Shown here in pieces: positions 1 through 7,233 of a DNA stretch of 13,222 nt. The first letter of the stretch is position 1. Every line of letters begins with the position of its first letter. The notes under the pieces were generated by a model. That model searched no databases. It had not been told where the DNA came from and saw only the letters and a list, made by a program, of their open reading frames with translations. This stretch comes from Acidobacteriaceae bacterium (GTDB lineage: Bacteria; Acidobacteriota; Terriglobia; Terriglobales; Acidobacteriaceae), in NCBI GenBank assembly GCA_030049955.1, contig JASIJX010000086.1:1-13222 (forward strand). Reading direction: 5' to 3'. Position numbers and translations under genes: made by a program.

Positions 1-822
1 GCGATGGCTGCCACCTGCCGGTGCTCCCGGCACGATCAGGAGCATACGGCGTTTCGCGCGCTGGCGCTGGGGGCGGAAGTTCCGCGGACGCTGGCCGGAA
101 AGATTCCGGCGATTGCGCTCAACAACGTGAATGGGTTTTCGATTGCGGGACGCGGGCCGCTGGTTTCGCCGGTGGCGAGCGCGTTTGAGGCGATGTATGC
201 GGACTCGGGCGACAGGATTTTCCACGCCGCGGGCGATGAGACGTTTGAGGCAGTGAAGATGCTGCGCGACGCGAACCCTGCGCAGTACGCCCCTTCAGCG
301 GGCGCTGAGTATCCGAACTCGGAGTTTGGCAACAGCATGCGGCAGATTGCGCAACTCTTGAAAGCGAACCTGGGCGTGGAGGCAGCTTTCACGGATGTGA
401 CGGGATGGGACACACACCAGAATCAGGGGAACGTGAACGGGCAGCTGGCGAATCGGCTGGCAGATTTTTCAGCGGCCATTGCCGCGTTCTGGCGCGACAT
501 GGGCGACGATGCCGGCAACATTACGCTGGTGACGATGTCGGAGTTCGGGCGGACTGCGCGCGAGAACGGCACGGGCGGAACGGACCACGGTCATGCAAAT
601 GCAATGTTCGTGCTGGGCGGCGACGTGAAGGGCGGCAAGGTGTACGGGCGCTGGCCGGGTCTGTCGAATGAGCAACTGAATCAAGGACGGGACTTGGCGC
701 TGACGACAGATTTCCGCTCGGTGCTGGGCGAGGTGGTAACGCATACGCTGGGCGCGGAGAACCTGGAGATGGTGTTTCCGGGGGCGGGGTTGAGGCGGGA
801 TGGGTTTCTGCGGCTGGTGTGA
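1..822 (+). CDS. DUF1501 family protein, 3' part (5' end outside the window)
   Basis: This is the C-terminal part of a DUF1501 protein, a family related to the alkaline phosphatase/sulfatase fold and usually exported. The exact reaction is unknown. Numbering from the ATG at position 4, family hallmarks are WDTH (residues 135-138), SEFGRTARENG (179-189) and the GGTDHGHAN segment (191-199), which is likely part of a metal or active site. The frame is open to the window edge and family members are normally longer, so the ATG at 4 is probably internal and I treat the gene as truncated by the window. The first 10-12 residues (a Cys/Arg/His-rich stretch) do not resemble the family, which could mean a frameshift or poor sequence at the edge; from 'TAFRALALG' onward the match is good. 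In Acidobacteriota DUF1501 genes often follow a DUF1800 gene, but that region is not visible here. The stop is TGA at 820-822. Confidence 0.85.
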   Translation, partial: AMAATCRCSRHDQEHTAFRALALGAEVPRTLAGKIPAIALNNVNGFSIAGRGPLVSPVASAFEAMYADSGDRIFHAAGDETFEAVKMLRDANPAQYAPSAGAEYPNSEFGNSMRQIAQLLKANLGVEAAFTDVTGWDTHQNQGNVNGQLANRLADFSAAIAAFWRDMGDDAGNITLVTMSEFGRTARENGTGGTDHGHANAMFVLGGDVKGGKVYGRWPGLSNEQLNQGRDLALTTDFRSVLGEVVTHTLGAENLEMVFPGAGLRRDGFLRLV

Positions 823-886
823 ATGAAGCAGTAAGTAGCGCCCGCGCAAGCGAGCGTAGCGAGTTAGTAAGTTAGCGGTAGAAAAT
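823..886 (+). repeat. Short repetitive tail after the DUF1501 gene
   Basis: The stretch between the DUF1501 stop and the terminator is built from small repeated words: GCGAG occurs twice around CGTA (about 850-863), then AGTTAG occurs twice separated by TA, and 'tagcg' recurs several times. This could be a fragment of an interspersed intergenic repeat. Only one copy is visible in the window, so calling it a repeat family member is an inference. Confidence 0.25.
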
Positions 887-940
887 AGCCCGGGATTTTA
901 TCCGCTACCAGCGGATGGGGTCCCGGGCTGTTTTATTTTC
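887..940. terminator. Nested bidirectional intrinsic terminator between convergent genes
   Basis: The arms AGCCCGGGA (887-895) and TCCCGGGCT (921-929) are perfectly complementary over 9 bp. They enclose a second perfect hairpin, ATCCGCT (900-906) with AGCGGAT (910-916) and a 3-nt loop. On the plus strand the stem is followed by GTTTTATTTT (930-939). On the minus strand it is followed by the complement of GAAAAT (881-886), giving ATTTTC. It lies between the DUF1501 stop (822) and the S10 peptidase stop (939), as expected for an element ending both transcripts. The plus-strand T tract is the better of the two. Confidence 0.8.
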
Positions 941-2483
941 AGTGTTTCGCCATCATGTCCATTACGTCGCTGCGGAGAGCGATGCGGCTTTGTTCGCGCG
1001 TGTAGAACATGTGGCCGCCGGGGTATTCGTGGACGGAGACGCGCGTGGGGTCGCCCATGATGGGCATCTGGTTGATGCTCAGCACGGAACCCATGAAGGG
1101 ACAGGAGAGATCGTTCCAGCCGTGAGCGATGATGACGCGCATCTTGGGGTCGGCGGCAACGGCCTGGCGGAGCTCAGTGACGGAGCCTGAGCGCAGCTCG
1201 TCGCCGCCCTGCCAGAGGCGGTTTACGTCATAAGAAAGCGCGTTGTAGCGGGCGTCGATCTTCCAGCCAACGGTGTGGGTGATGAAGTCAACCATCGCGG
1301 TAGTGACGGGCGCGATGATGCTGGCGAGTAGCGGATCGTTGGCGCGCTGCTCAGCCGAGTAGGGGAAAGGATCGAACATGGTGACGTTGGAGTCGTAGAC
1401 GGAACCGAGCTTGCCCTGCTCGCGATGGACCTCGCGGAGGTAGGCTTCGGTTTCGAGGCGCCCGCCCGACTCTTTGACGAAGGTCGGATCGAGGCCGGTC
1501 ATCTCTGTAACGCGTTGGATCATGCGGTCGGTTGCGGCCTGATCGCTGCGGCCCTTGATGAGCGTGGTGGCGTACTCGCCCTCGGTGTAGTCGATGACCT
1601 GCTGCATGGCCTCAGGGGTGAGCTTGTGCTCGCGTTCGAGGTTGGCGGCGGTGATGGAGGGTAGCGTGAGCATCCAGGGCAGTGGCGAAAAGATCTCGCC
1701 ATGGTTGTCGATTGTTGGGTTGAGGTAGGGCGAGACGAGCACGAAGCCGTTCATCGCAACGCCGAGTTGGGACTGCAGATAATAGGTGATGCGCGGGCCG
1801 CGAAAACCGCCGTAGCTTTCGCCTACGAGATATTTGCGGGCGCTCATGCGGTCGTTTTTGACGAGCCAGTCGTAGATGATGCGCGAAAGATATTCGATGT
1901 CGGGTTCGGCGGAGTAGAAGAGTTTCTTGGTCTCGTCTTCAGAGACAAGCGAGCGGCTGAAGCCGGTGCCGATGGGATCGATGAATACGAGGTCGGTGAA
2001 ATCGAGCCAGGTGCCCTGATTGTCGGTAAGCAGTGCGGGATCGGATGGACTGTCCCCTTCATTGCCGAACTTGAGATGTTTGGGACCGATGGCGCCGAAG
2101 TTGAGATAGACGCTGGATGCGCCAGGGCCGCCGTTGAAGGCGAAGGTGACGGGGCGATTGTCACCGGCCATGGTGTAGGAGGTGACGACGACTTCTCCGG
2201 CGACTTTGCCGTCCTTGTCGCGCGAGGGGAAGGCGCTGACGGTGACGGTGTAGTGCAGCGTTTTGCCGTTGAGCGTCATCGTCTGCTGCACGCTTTTTTC
2301 GGGAGGCAGCGGCGGGAGCTTTTCGCTTTCGGCGGCGTTCTGGTTTGCCCCGGACTTATTGCCGGCGGCCTGCTCCGCTGCCGGGGCAGGCTTATCGTTT
2401 TGTGCGACGGCCTGCGGAAAGGTGAGGCCAAGCGAAAGAAGGGCGCAGAGCGCGAGAGTGAGATACCGAGGCAAAGTTCTCAT
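939..2483 (-). CDS. Exported S10-family serine carboxypeptidase-like protein
   Basis: This 514-residue protein belongs to peptidase family S10, alpha/beta-hydrolase serine carboxypeptidases that release C-terminal residues from peptides, usually at acidic pH. Residues 1-28 form a signal peptide with a hydrophobic core and an AVAQ end. A Pro/Ala/Glu-rich linker runs to about residue 65. NGGPGASS (117-124) is the oxyanion-hole motif. GESYGG (221-226) carries the nucleophile Ser223. The charge-relay residues are probably Asp458 in HGWNDLSCP and His491 in PGGHMF. All three catalytic positions are present, so an active periplasmic or secreted enzyme is likely. The ATG at 2483 is preceded in frame by TGA, which fixes the start. 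An AGGAGG (complement of 2496-2501) lies 12 nt upstream, a wide spacing. CAGGA and TCCTG arms around it could fold and either shorten the distance or mask the site. The gene is divergent from the exported cyclophilin gene and convergent with DUF1501. Confidence 0.9.
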   Translation of the reverse strand: MRTLPRYLTLALCALLSLGLTFPQAVAQNDKPAPAAEQAAGNKSGANQNAAESEKLPPLPPEKSVQQTMTLNGKTLHYTVTVSAFPSRDKDGKVAGEVVVTSYTMAGDNRPVTFAFNGGPGASSVYLNFGAIGPKHLKFGNEGDSPSDPALLTDNQGTWLDFTDLVFIDPIGTGFSRSLVSEDETKKLFYSAEPDIEYLSRIIYDWLVKNDRMSARKYLVGESYGGFRGPRITYYLQSQLGVAMNGFVLVSPYLNPTIDNHGEIFSPLPWMLTLPSITAANLEREHKLTPEAMQQVIDYTEGEYATTLIKGRSDQAATDRMIQRVTEMTGLDPTFVKESGGRLETEAYLREVHREQGKLGSVYDSNVTMFDPFPYSAEQRANDPLLASIIAPVTTAMVDFITHTVGWKIDARYNALSYDVNRLWQGGDELRSGSVTELRQAVAADPKMRVIIAHGWNDLSCPFMGSVLSINQMPIMGDPTRVSVHEYPGGHMFYTREQSRIALRSDVMDMMAKH

Positions 2484-2633
2484 TCAGGAATTCTTCCTCC
2501 TGGAGATACGATACGGCACTGGAGTCATTCTCCTTCAAAGCCGCAAAAACAAAGGTGCGGTGCCAAGAGCGCCCTGGGGTGGGGACCAAGAGGTGGCAAC
2601 AGCGTGGCCGCATAGTTTAACCTCAGTAACGGC
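2484..2633. promoter_or_regulatory. Divergent intergenic region of the S10 peptidase and exported cyclophilin genes
   Basis: About 150 bp separates two divergent start codons, so promoters for both genes should lie here. The minus-strand Shine-Dalgarno AGGAGG of the peptidase is at 2496-2501. No clear Shine-Dalgarno precedes the plus-strand ATG at 2634. I could not identify convincing paired -35/-10 boxes by eye. Confidence 0.5.
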
Positions 2634-3392
2634 ATGAGACTTGTGCACGTGTTTCGCGTTGTTGTTTTGCCGGCGGCCTGCCTTGCGCTGCTGGGGCTGC
2701 CTGTGACGGCGCAGCAGCCGCAACAGCAAAAGCCTGCACAACCGGCAGAAGAGCTGCCCGACGCACCTGCGGCGACTCCCGAGGCGGCGACCGTTCCCAA
2801 CGGGCCATTTGCAGTGATCGACACGTCGATGGGACGCATCACCTGCCAGTTCTATCAAAAGCAGGCGCCAAACACCGTGGCGAATTTTATTGCGCTCGCG
2901 GAAGGCAGCAAGAACTGGACCGATCCGACCACGCAGAAGGTGGAACACCACAAGCCGCTCTATGACGGAACAACTTTTCATCGCGTGATTCCTGAGTTCA
3001 TGATTCAGGGCGGCGATCCTTTGGGCACGGGCATGGGTGGGCCCGGATACACGTTCGCCGATGAACTGGATTCGAATCTGAGCTTCGATCGTCCGGGGCG
3101 GTTGGCGATGGCTAATTCAGGACCGAACACCAATGGAAGCCAGTTCTTTATCACCGAAGCGGCATATCCCTCGCTCGACCAGAACTACACGCTATTCGGC
3201 CAGTGTGACGATCCCAGCGTGGAAGTGGTGAAGGCCATTGCGCGGGTACCTCGCGACAGCAACGACAAACCGCTGTCGCCGGTGACGATCGAGAAAGTGA
3301 CGATCGTTCCGGAGGGCAAGCCAATGCCGCCGCTGCAGCCGGGAGAGCCGGCAGCGCCCGCTGCGCCTGCACCAACCGCTTCGCCGCAATAG
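2634..3392 (+). CDS. Exported cyclophilin-type peptidyl-prolyl cis-trans isomerase
   Basis: This 252-residue cyclophilin catalyses cis-trans isomerisation of Xaa-Pro bonds and should assist folding of envelope proteins. Residues 1-27 are a signal peptide ending VTA. A Gln/Pro/Ala-rich linker (28-56) leads to the cyclophilin domain (about 58-227), and a Pro/Ala-rich tail follows (228-252). The core motifs are FHRVIPEFMIQGGD (115-128, with the catalytic Arg) and MANSGPNTNGSQFF (159-172). At the position of human CypA Trp121 the segment reads PSLDQNYTLFG, so the Trp is replaced, apparently by Ser, and His126 by Tyr. Bacterial periplasmic cyclophilins such as E. coli PpiA also lack this Trp. A lipoprotein reading was considered, but PAAC is a poor lipobox. 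No Shine-Dalgarno precedes the ATG; in-frame GTG codons at 2643 and 2649 are alternatives. It is followed 86 bp later by a second cyclophilin gene. Confidence 0.9.
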   Translation: MRLVHVFRVVVLPAACLALLGLPVTAQQPQQQKPAQPAEELPDAPAATPEAATVPNGPFAVIDTSMGRITCQFYQKQAPNTVANFIALAEGSKNWTDPTTQKVEHHKPLYDGTTFHRVIPEFMIQGGDPLGTGMGGPGYTFADELDSNLSFDRPGRLAMANSGPNTNGSQFFITEAAYPSLDQNYTLFGQCDDPSVEVVKAIARVPRDSNDKPLSPVTIEKVTIVPEGKPMPPLQPGEPAAPAAPAPTASPQ

Positions 3393-3466
3393 AACGTGGT
3401 TTGTCCTCAGATTGGTTTCGAAGGTTTCGGACCTCAAGATTTTTCATCGAACAATTCCTATTTTTT

Positions 3467-3472
3467 GAGGAG
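3467..3472 (+). promoter_or_regulatory. Ribosome binding site that sets the start of the second cyclophilin
   Basis: GAGGAG ends 6 nt before the ATG at 3479. This is much better than any signal before the upstream in-frame ATG at 3401, so the shorter protein is preferred. Confidence 0.8.
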
Positions 3473-3478
3473 CAGAAT

Positions 3479-4009
3479 ATGGCAAATTCTCCTGGAACGT
3501 ATGCAGTGTTCAATACCAGCGAGGGCAAGATAACGGTGCGGCTGTTCGAGGTGGATGCGCCGGTGACGGTGAAGAACTTTATCGAGCTGGCCGAGGGCAA
3601 GCGCGAGTGGACGCACCCGGTAAACCGCGCCAAGTCGACCGATAAGCTGTACGACGGCACAATTTTTCACCGCGTGATTCCCGACTTCATGATTCAAGGC
3701 GGCGATCCGGCGGGCAGCGGCATGGGTGGACCGGGGTATCGCTTTCAGGATGAGACAAAAGGCTCACCGCACCGCTTTGACAAGCCCGGCAAGCTGGCAA
3801 TGGCGAATGCTGGACCCAATACGAATGGGAGCCAGTTCTTCATCACAGTTGCGCCGACACCGTGGCTGACCGGAAACCACACCATATTTGGCGAAGTGGT
3901 GGAGGGTCAGGACGTGGTGGTGAATATCTCGAAGGTGGCGCGCAATGCGCAGGACAAGCCGCACAAGCCGGTGGTGCTGGAGTCGGTAACAATCGAGCGC
4001 ACTGCTTGA
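3479..4009 (+). CDS. Cytoplasmic cyclophilin-type peptidyl-prolyl cis-trans isomerase
   Basis: This is a single-domain cyclophilin of 176 residues without a signal peptide, so it should act in the cytoplasm on Xaa-Pro peptide bonds. Motifs are FHRVIPDFMIQGGD (63-76, with catalytic Arg65), MANAGPNTNGSQFF (108-121) and PWLTGNHTIFG (128-138), which keeps the Trp (129) and His (134) equivalent to human CypA Trp121 and His126. The exported neighbour has lost both, so the two copies differ in their substrate pocket. An in-frame ATG at 3401 would add 26 Arg/Phe-rich residues that do not resemble a cyclophilin N-terminus, and it overlaps the spacer just after the previous stop; the ribosome site at 3467-3472 supports 3479. 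The gene is co-directional with the exported cyclophilin and DUF302 genes, and co-transcription with the former is likely. A hairpin at 4023-4056 may end the transcript. Confidence 0.93.
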   Translation: MANSPGTYAVFNTSEGKITVRLFEVDAPVTVKNFIELAEGKREWTHPVNRAKSTDKLYDGTIFHRVIPDFMIQGGDPAGSGMGGPGYRFQDETKGSPHRFDKPGKLAMANAGPNTNGSQFFITVAPTPWLTGNHTIFGEVVEGQDVVVNISKVARNAQDKPHKPVVLESVTIERTA

Positions 4010-4022
4010 CCTCCAAATTGGC

Positions 4023-4064
4023 GAGCTGGGTTGTTAACGATTGTTCAACCCGGCTCACTCTTGC
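4023..4064 (+). terminator. Hairpin after the cyclophilin pair, possible terminator
   Basis: GAGCTGGGTTG (4023-4033) pairs with CAACCCGGCTC (4046-4056) over 11 positions with one G-U pair, around a 12-nt loop. The following ACTCTTGC is only partly T-rich, so termination may be weak or factor-assisted. It sits between the cyclophilin stop (4009) and the DUF302 start. Confidence 0.45.
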
Positions 4065-4114
4065 TTCCTGCTATTTCAGGCTGCAGCCGCGTTTGAGAAT
4101 CAATGAGGTTCCCC

Positions 4115-4501
4115 ATGGCCGGCGACGGGATCGCCTCTCTTCGAGTCAAAGGGTCAGTTGAAGAAACAGTCGCGAAGCTCCAGCAGCTTTTAGCGGCGAA
4201 GGGCGTAGCTGTGTTCGCAGTGATTGACCACAGCGGCGAGGCGCAGAAAGTCGGCCTGTCGATGCGTCCCACGAAACTGCTGATCTTCGGCAGTCCCAAA
4301 GCCGGTACTCCGCTGATGCAGGCCGCCCCCAGCGTTGCCATCGACCTGCCGCTCAAGATTCTCGTGTGGGAAGATGCGCAGGGCGCGACCTGGCTCTCTT
4401 ACAACACGCCGGAATTTCTGCGCGATCGCCACGGCATTCCAGCGGAATTGATGCAAAACATCGCCGTTGTTGAAGTACTGGCCGCTAAAGCCGCGGAATA
4501 A
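4115..4501 (+). CDS. DUF302 domain protein
   Basis: This is a 128-residue single-domain DUF302 protein, a small alpha/beta family of unsettled function, sometimes discussed as a ligand- or metal-binding fold. Family motifs are clear: an N-terminal S-V-E-E-T-V-A-K-L helix, then FGSPKAGTPLMQAAPSVAIDLP, followed by KILVWED and the YNTPEFLRDRHG segment near the C-terminus. No signal peptide or membrane segment is seen, so it should be cytoplasmic. Two in-frame ATGs exist, at 4103 and 4115. GAGG (4105-4108) sits 6 nt before the second, so I prefer 4115; starting at 4103 would add MRFP. The gene lies 46 bp from the convergent recQ stop, with no strong terminator visible between them. No neighbour explains its role. 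Confidence 0.85.
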   Translation: MAGDGIASLRVKGSVEETVAKLQQLLAAKGVAVFAVIDHSGEAQKVGLSMRPTKLLIFGSPKAGTPLMQAAPSVAIDLPLKILVWEDAQGATWLSYNTPEFLRDRHGIPAELMQNIAVVEVLAAKAAE

Positions 4502-4547
4502 GCGGTGCCGCTACTTCTCTGCCGCTGGGACCGCTCAGGAGTCCGCG

Positions 4548-6677
4548 CTACGTGGCGCGGCAGAGGGCGAGGATGGCCTCGCCGAATTTGTCGAGCTTCG
4601 CCGGGCCCATGCCATCGACAGCGAGAAGCTGGTTGGGAGTTGTGGGGCGCGCGGCGGCAATGGCCTGCATGGTGCGATCGTGGAGCACGACGTAGGCGGG
4701 AACGCCAAGACGCTTCGCTTCGGCGGCGCGCCACTCTTTGAGTTGGAGGGCGAGCTGTTCTGCCGCTGGCGTGAGAGGCGCTGGTTTTTCCTTGGACTCC
4801 GGCTTTGACGGTTTCTTTGCTGTTCGGCGTGACGGAGCTTTGCCTGCAAATTCTGCTACGACACCGTCGCTGATCAGTAGGGGCAGCGAAGTGGTCCGCC
4901 GTACTTCGAGGCCTTGCTCCGTGAGCCGTATCTTCCGAAAACGGATGAGTTCACCGTTTTTCTCGAACTCCGCATCTTCAATATCGATGAGGCCGGCGCG
5001 GGTCATTGCATCGAGCAGCGATTCGAACTGGTCGCGAGTGATGCGGCCTTCCGGATTGAGTCGCCGCTGGAGTGTTCCAGCGGCGAGATAGTCGAGCGGG
5101 CGAAGCTCTTCGACGATTTGCTGCGCGAGATCGCGTTCGGCGGCCGTGGCGTGGCGGAACGAGCGCAGGACCGCGGCGGCAGGATCGCAGATGTCACATT
5201 GGCCGCAGGGCTGGCCGGCGTCTTCGTCGTCGCCAAAGTGGCGGACGAGCGCGGCCATGCGGCAGTCGCTCATGGAAGTGAAGCGCAACACCTTCTCAAA
5301 TTGCGCGGCGCGATACTGGGCCTGCACGGCGTAGGTTTTCTTCCACTCCGCGCCGCCACGCGTGACGGCGCCGCCGAAGTCGACGCGGGCGCCCAGGTGA
5401 ATCTCGAGTTTTTCCAGCGCCTTTTCAAACTCTTCTTCGCTCAGGCCGAGGCGCGCGATGGCGTGATCGCGCAGGTCGTCGACCGGGCGCGGCTCAACGG
5501 AGAGAAGCTTGAAGAGCTTGCCGAGGTGGTCGATTGGCGGGTAGTCGCGATTGAGGAAAAAGTCGTGTGTGCGCTGGTCGGCATAGGAGTGCATCAGATA
5601 GGTGCGGCTGGGCGCGCCATCGCGGCCGGCGCGGCCGATCTCCTGGTAATAACCCTCGAGCGTGGCTGGCAGGCCGGCGTGGATGACGGTTCGGATATCG
5701 GCTTTATCGATGCCCATGCCAAAGGCGATGGTGGCGACGACGACTTCGAGCTCACCGGCCTGAAAAGCGCGTTGCACTCGCTCGCGCGTGGCGGCGTCCA
5801 GGCCGGCGTGGTAAGCGGCGGCGCGGACAGAGGCCGAGAGATCTTCGGCCAGGCGCTCGGCGTGCTTGCGCGCTGTCGCGTAGACAATTGCGGGGCGGCG
5901 CCCGGGCGCGGCGAGAAGGCTGGAAATGATGCGCGAACGGTCGGGGACGGGGACTTCGACCACTTCGATGGCAAGGTTGTGGCGACGGAAGCCGTGGATG
6001 AATTTTGCCGGGCGATCCATGCCGAGTTGCTCGACGATGTCGGCCTGCACCGCGGGCGTAGCGGTTGCGGTGAAGGCGAGAACGGGAGCGCGGTGAGTGC
6101 CGCGCAGCGCGGGAAGATGCTGGCCGAGCATGCGATAGTCGGGGCGGAAATCATGACCCCATTGCGAGATGCAGTGCGCTTCGTCAATGGCGATGAGCGC
6201 CAACTGTTTTTTGGCGAGCATTTCCGCGAAGCCGGGAACGCGCAGGCGCTCAGGAGCGATGAAGAGAAACTGGAGCGAGCCGTCGAGATATTCCCGGCAG
6301 GCCTGGCGGGCAGCGTTGCGGTCGAGGCCGGAGTGGATGCGGGCCACGCGCAAACCGAGAGCGGCAAGCTTGGCCGCCTGATCTTCCATGAGAGCGATGA
6401 GCGGCGAGATGACAAGGGCAGTGCCGCCGCGAGTGATTGCCGGAAGCTGGTAGCAGAGCGACTTCCCTGCCCCGGTTGGCATGACGAGCAGCACATCGCG
6501 GCCTTCGATGGCGGTACGGCAGACTTCTTCCTGGCCGGCTCGGAAGCGGGCGAAGCCGAAGACGGTACGGAGTGTTTTGGCTGGAGCTGGCGTGTTGGAG
6601 GTGGTGAGCAAAGGAGGAGAGTCATTTTCAATGTACAGGAGCGGAGAATGTGTGGCAGCAGAACCGGTCCATACCAC
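4548..6677 (-). CDS. recQ: ATP-dependent DNA helicase RecQ
   Basis: This 709-residue RecQ helicase is a 3'-5' DNA unwinding enzyme that acts in recombination and stalled-fork repair in the cytoplasm. The FRAGQ element is at residues 45-49. Walker A MPTGAGKS is at 66-73 and the DEAH box at 165-168, within the RecQ-typical DEAHCISQWGHDFRPDY segment. TATATP is at 203-208. Motif V (VATIAFGMGIDKAD) is near 314-327 and motif VI QEIGRAGRDG at 345-354. The zinc-binding cysteines are 472, 491, 494 and 497. A winged-helix (RQC-like) region covers about 505-590. After a Lys/Pro/Ser-rich linker (about 611-635) comes an HRDC domain (638-705). All key residues are present. The start is the weak point: GTG at 6677 is the first possible start after an in-frame TAG, no well-placed Shine-Dalgarno precedes it, and the first 25-30 residues look non-conserved. 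A TTG at 6611 is an alternative. The gene appears monocistronic. Confidence 0.93.
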   Translation of the reverse strand: MVWTGSAATHSPLLYIENDSPPLLTTSNTPAPAKTLRTVFGFARFRAGQEEVCRTAIEGRDVLLVMPTGAGKSLCYQLPAITRGGTALVISPLIALMEDQAAKLAALGLRVARIHSGLDRNAARQACREYLDGSLQFLFIAPERLRVPGFAEMLAKKQLALIAIDEAHCISQWGHDFRPDYRMLGQHLPALRGTHRAPVLAFTATATPAVQADIVEQLGMDRPAKFIHGFRRHNLAIEVVEVPVPDRSRIISSLLAAPGRRPAIVYATARKHAERLAEDLSASVRAAAYHAGLDAATRERVQRAFQAGELEVVVATIAFGMGIDKADIRTVIHAGLPATLEGYYQEIGRAGRDGAPSRTYLMHSYADQRTHDFFLNRDYPPIDHLGKLFKLLSVEPRPVDDLRDHAIARLGLSEEEFEKALEKLEIHLGARVDFGGAVTRGGAEWKKTYAVQAQYRAAQFEKVLRFTSMSDCRMAALVRHFGDDEDAGQPCGQCDICDPAAAVLRSFRHATAAERDLAQQIVEELRPLDYLAAGTLQRRLNPEGRITRDQFESLLDAMTRAGLIDIEDAEFEKNGELIRFRKIRLTEQGLEVRRTTSLPLLISDGVVAEFAGKAPSRRTAKKPSKPESKEKPAPLTPAAEQLALQLKEWRAAEAKRLGVPAYVVLHDRTMQAIAAARPTTPNQLLAVDGMGPAKLDKFGEAILALCRAT

Positions 6678-6692
6678 TAATCCATACCACTA
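6668..6692. repeat. Direct repeat overlapping the recQ start
   Basis: TCCATACCACTA occurs at 6668-6679 and again at 6681-6692, a 13-bp period with one spacer base. On the coding (minus) strand it reads TAGTGGTATGGA twice. The proposed recQ GTG start lies in the downstream copy. The same repeats create two out-of-frame ATGs, one of which is closed by TAG after two codons. It could be a protein-binding site or a translational control feature; either is inference. Confidence 0.6.
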
Positions 6693-7233
6693 TGTGACCG
6701 GCTCCCCCACCCCCTCATCTGAGAGCAACTATCTCAAATCATTGGGTTTACGGACACTCTTGCTCCGCAATTATCTGAAAGGAAAGGGTTTGTTAACAGC
6801 TATTCCATTTTCAAAGACTTACGGTCCACAGCGTTGCGGTCCGGGAACTTATTTCTGTGTAACTGTGAAGATCAGTTTGAAAAGAAGATCAGTTTGAAAA
6901 GCGCTTGCCTTGAAGCAAAAAGATGGGCGATTTTTTCCGGTACTTCAAAAAGCGTCCTTGCCGCGGCGCTGTCCCGATAGTCTTTCCACTGCTGCAGCTA
7001 TTGTGCGCCGGAGAGGGGAAATTATCTGCAATGTCGGGCGGTGGGACGAGCGGGGCTTCAAGCGACTGAAGCGAAAAGAGTTCCACGGAGGCTGAGAAGA
7101 GATTCGAGGGAGCGGAGGGATTGACATTGTCTTGTGCCCGTCAACCGAGAGCGCAGATCATTCAGTCGCGTGCGGCGACCTGGCTCATCGATTGTTGATA
7201 TGTCATGCGAGGTGGCAGAGTGACCTATGGAAA
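6693..7233. other. Intergenic region between recQ and the receptor gene
   Basis: This stretch of about 540 bp has no convincing gene on either strand; the short ORFs (for example 60-65 residues around 6889-7127) match nothing I recognise and have no good start signals. The recQ promoter should be here. A C-rich run at about 6703-6715 (G-rich on the recQ strand) lies 25-40 nt before the recQ GTG. The part at 6720-6900 is visibly more AT-rich than the genes. It also holds the 17-bp tandem repeat annotated separately and a small 6-bp hairpin (7055-7060 with 7067-7072). Confidence 0.6.
6867..6900. repeat. Perfect 17-bp tandem duplication
   Basis: GAAGATCAGTTTGAAAA is present twice with no spacer (6867-6883 and 6884-6900). 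It lies about 190 bp upstream of the recQ start in non-coding sequence. It is probably a slippage or replication duplication; two-copy tandem sites can also act as operators, but nothing more supports that. Confidence 0.9.

Noticed and set aside
1701..2615. Plus-strand open frame of 304 codons opposite the S10 peptidase
   Set aside because: Antisense shadow of a gene with a complete catalytic triad and signal peptide.
3401..3478. N-terminal extension of the second cyclophilin from ATG 3401
   Set aside because: The extra 26 residues do not resemble a signal peptide or the family, and a good ribosome site precedes ATG 3479.
4501..4535. AGCGGT...ACCGCT inverted repeat between DUF302 and recQ as a terminator
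   Set aside because: Only 6 bp with a 23-nt loop and no T tract on either strand.
4914..6680. Plus-strand open frame of 588 codons opposite recQ
   Set aside because: Mirror of the recQ codons, with compositionally biased Ala/Gly/Asp/Glu-rich translation and no motifs.
6703..6715. Possible G-quadruplex before recQ (two G-rich runs on the minus strand)
   Set aside because: Two G runs only; four are needed for an intramolecular quadruplex.
6889..7127. Short ORFs of 60-65 residues on both strands between recQ and the receptor
   Set aside because: They overlap each other, lack ribosome sites and domain features, and have low-complexity Pro/Ser/Arg-rich translations.
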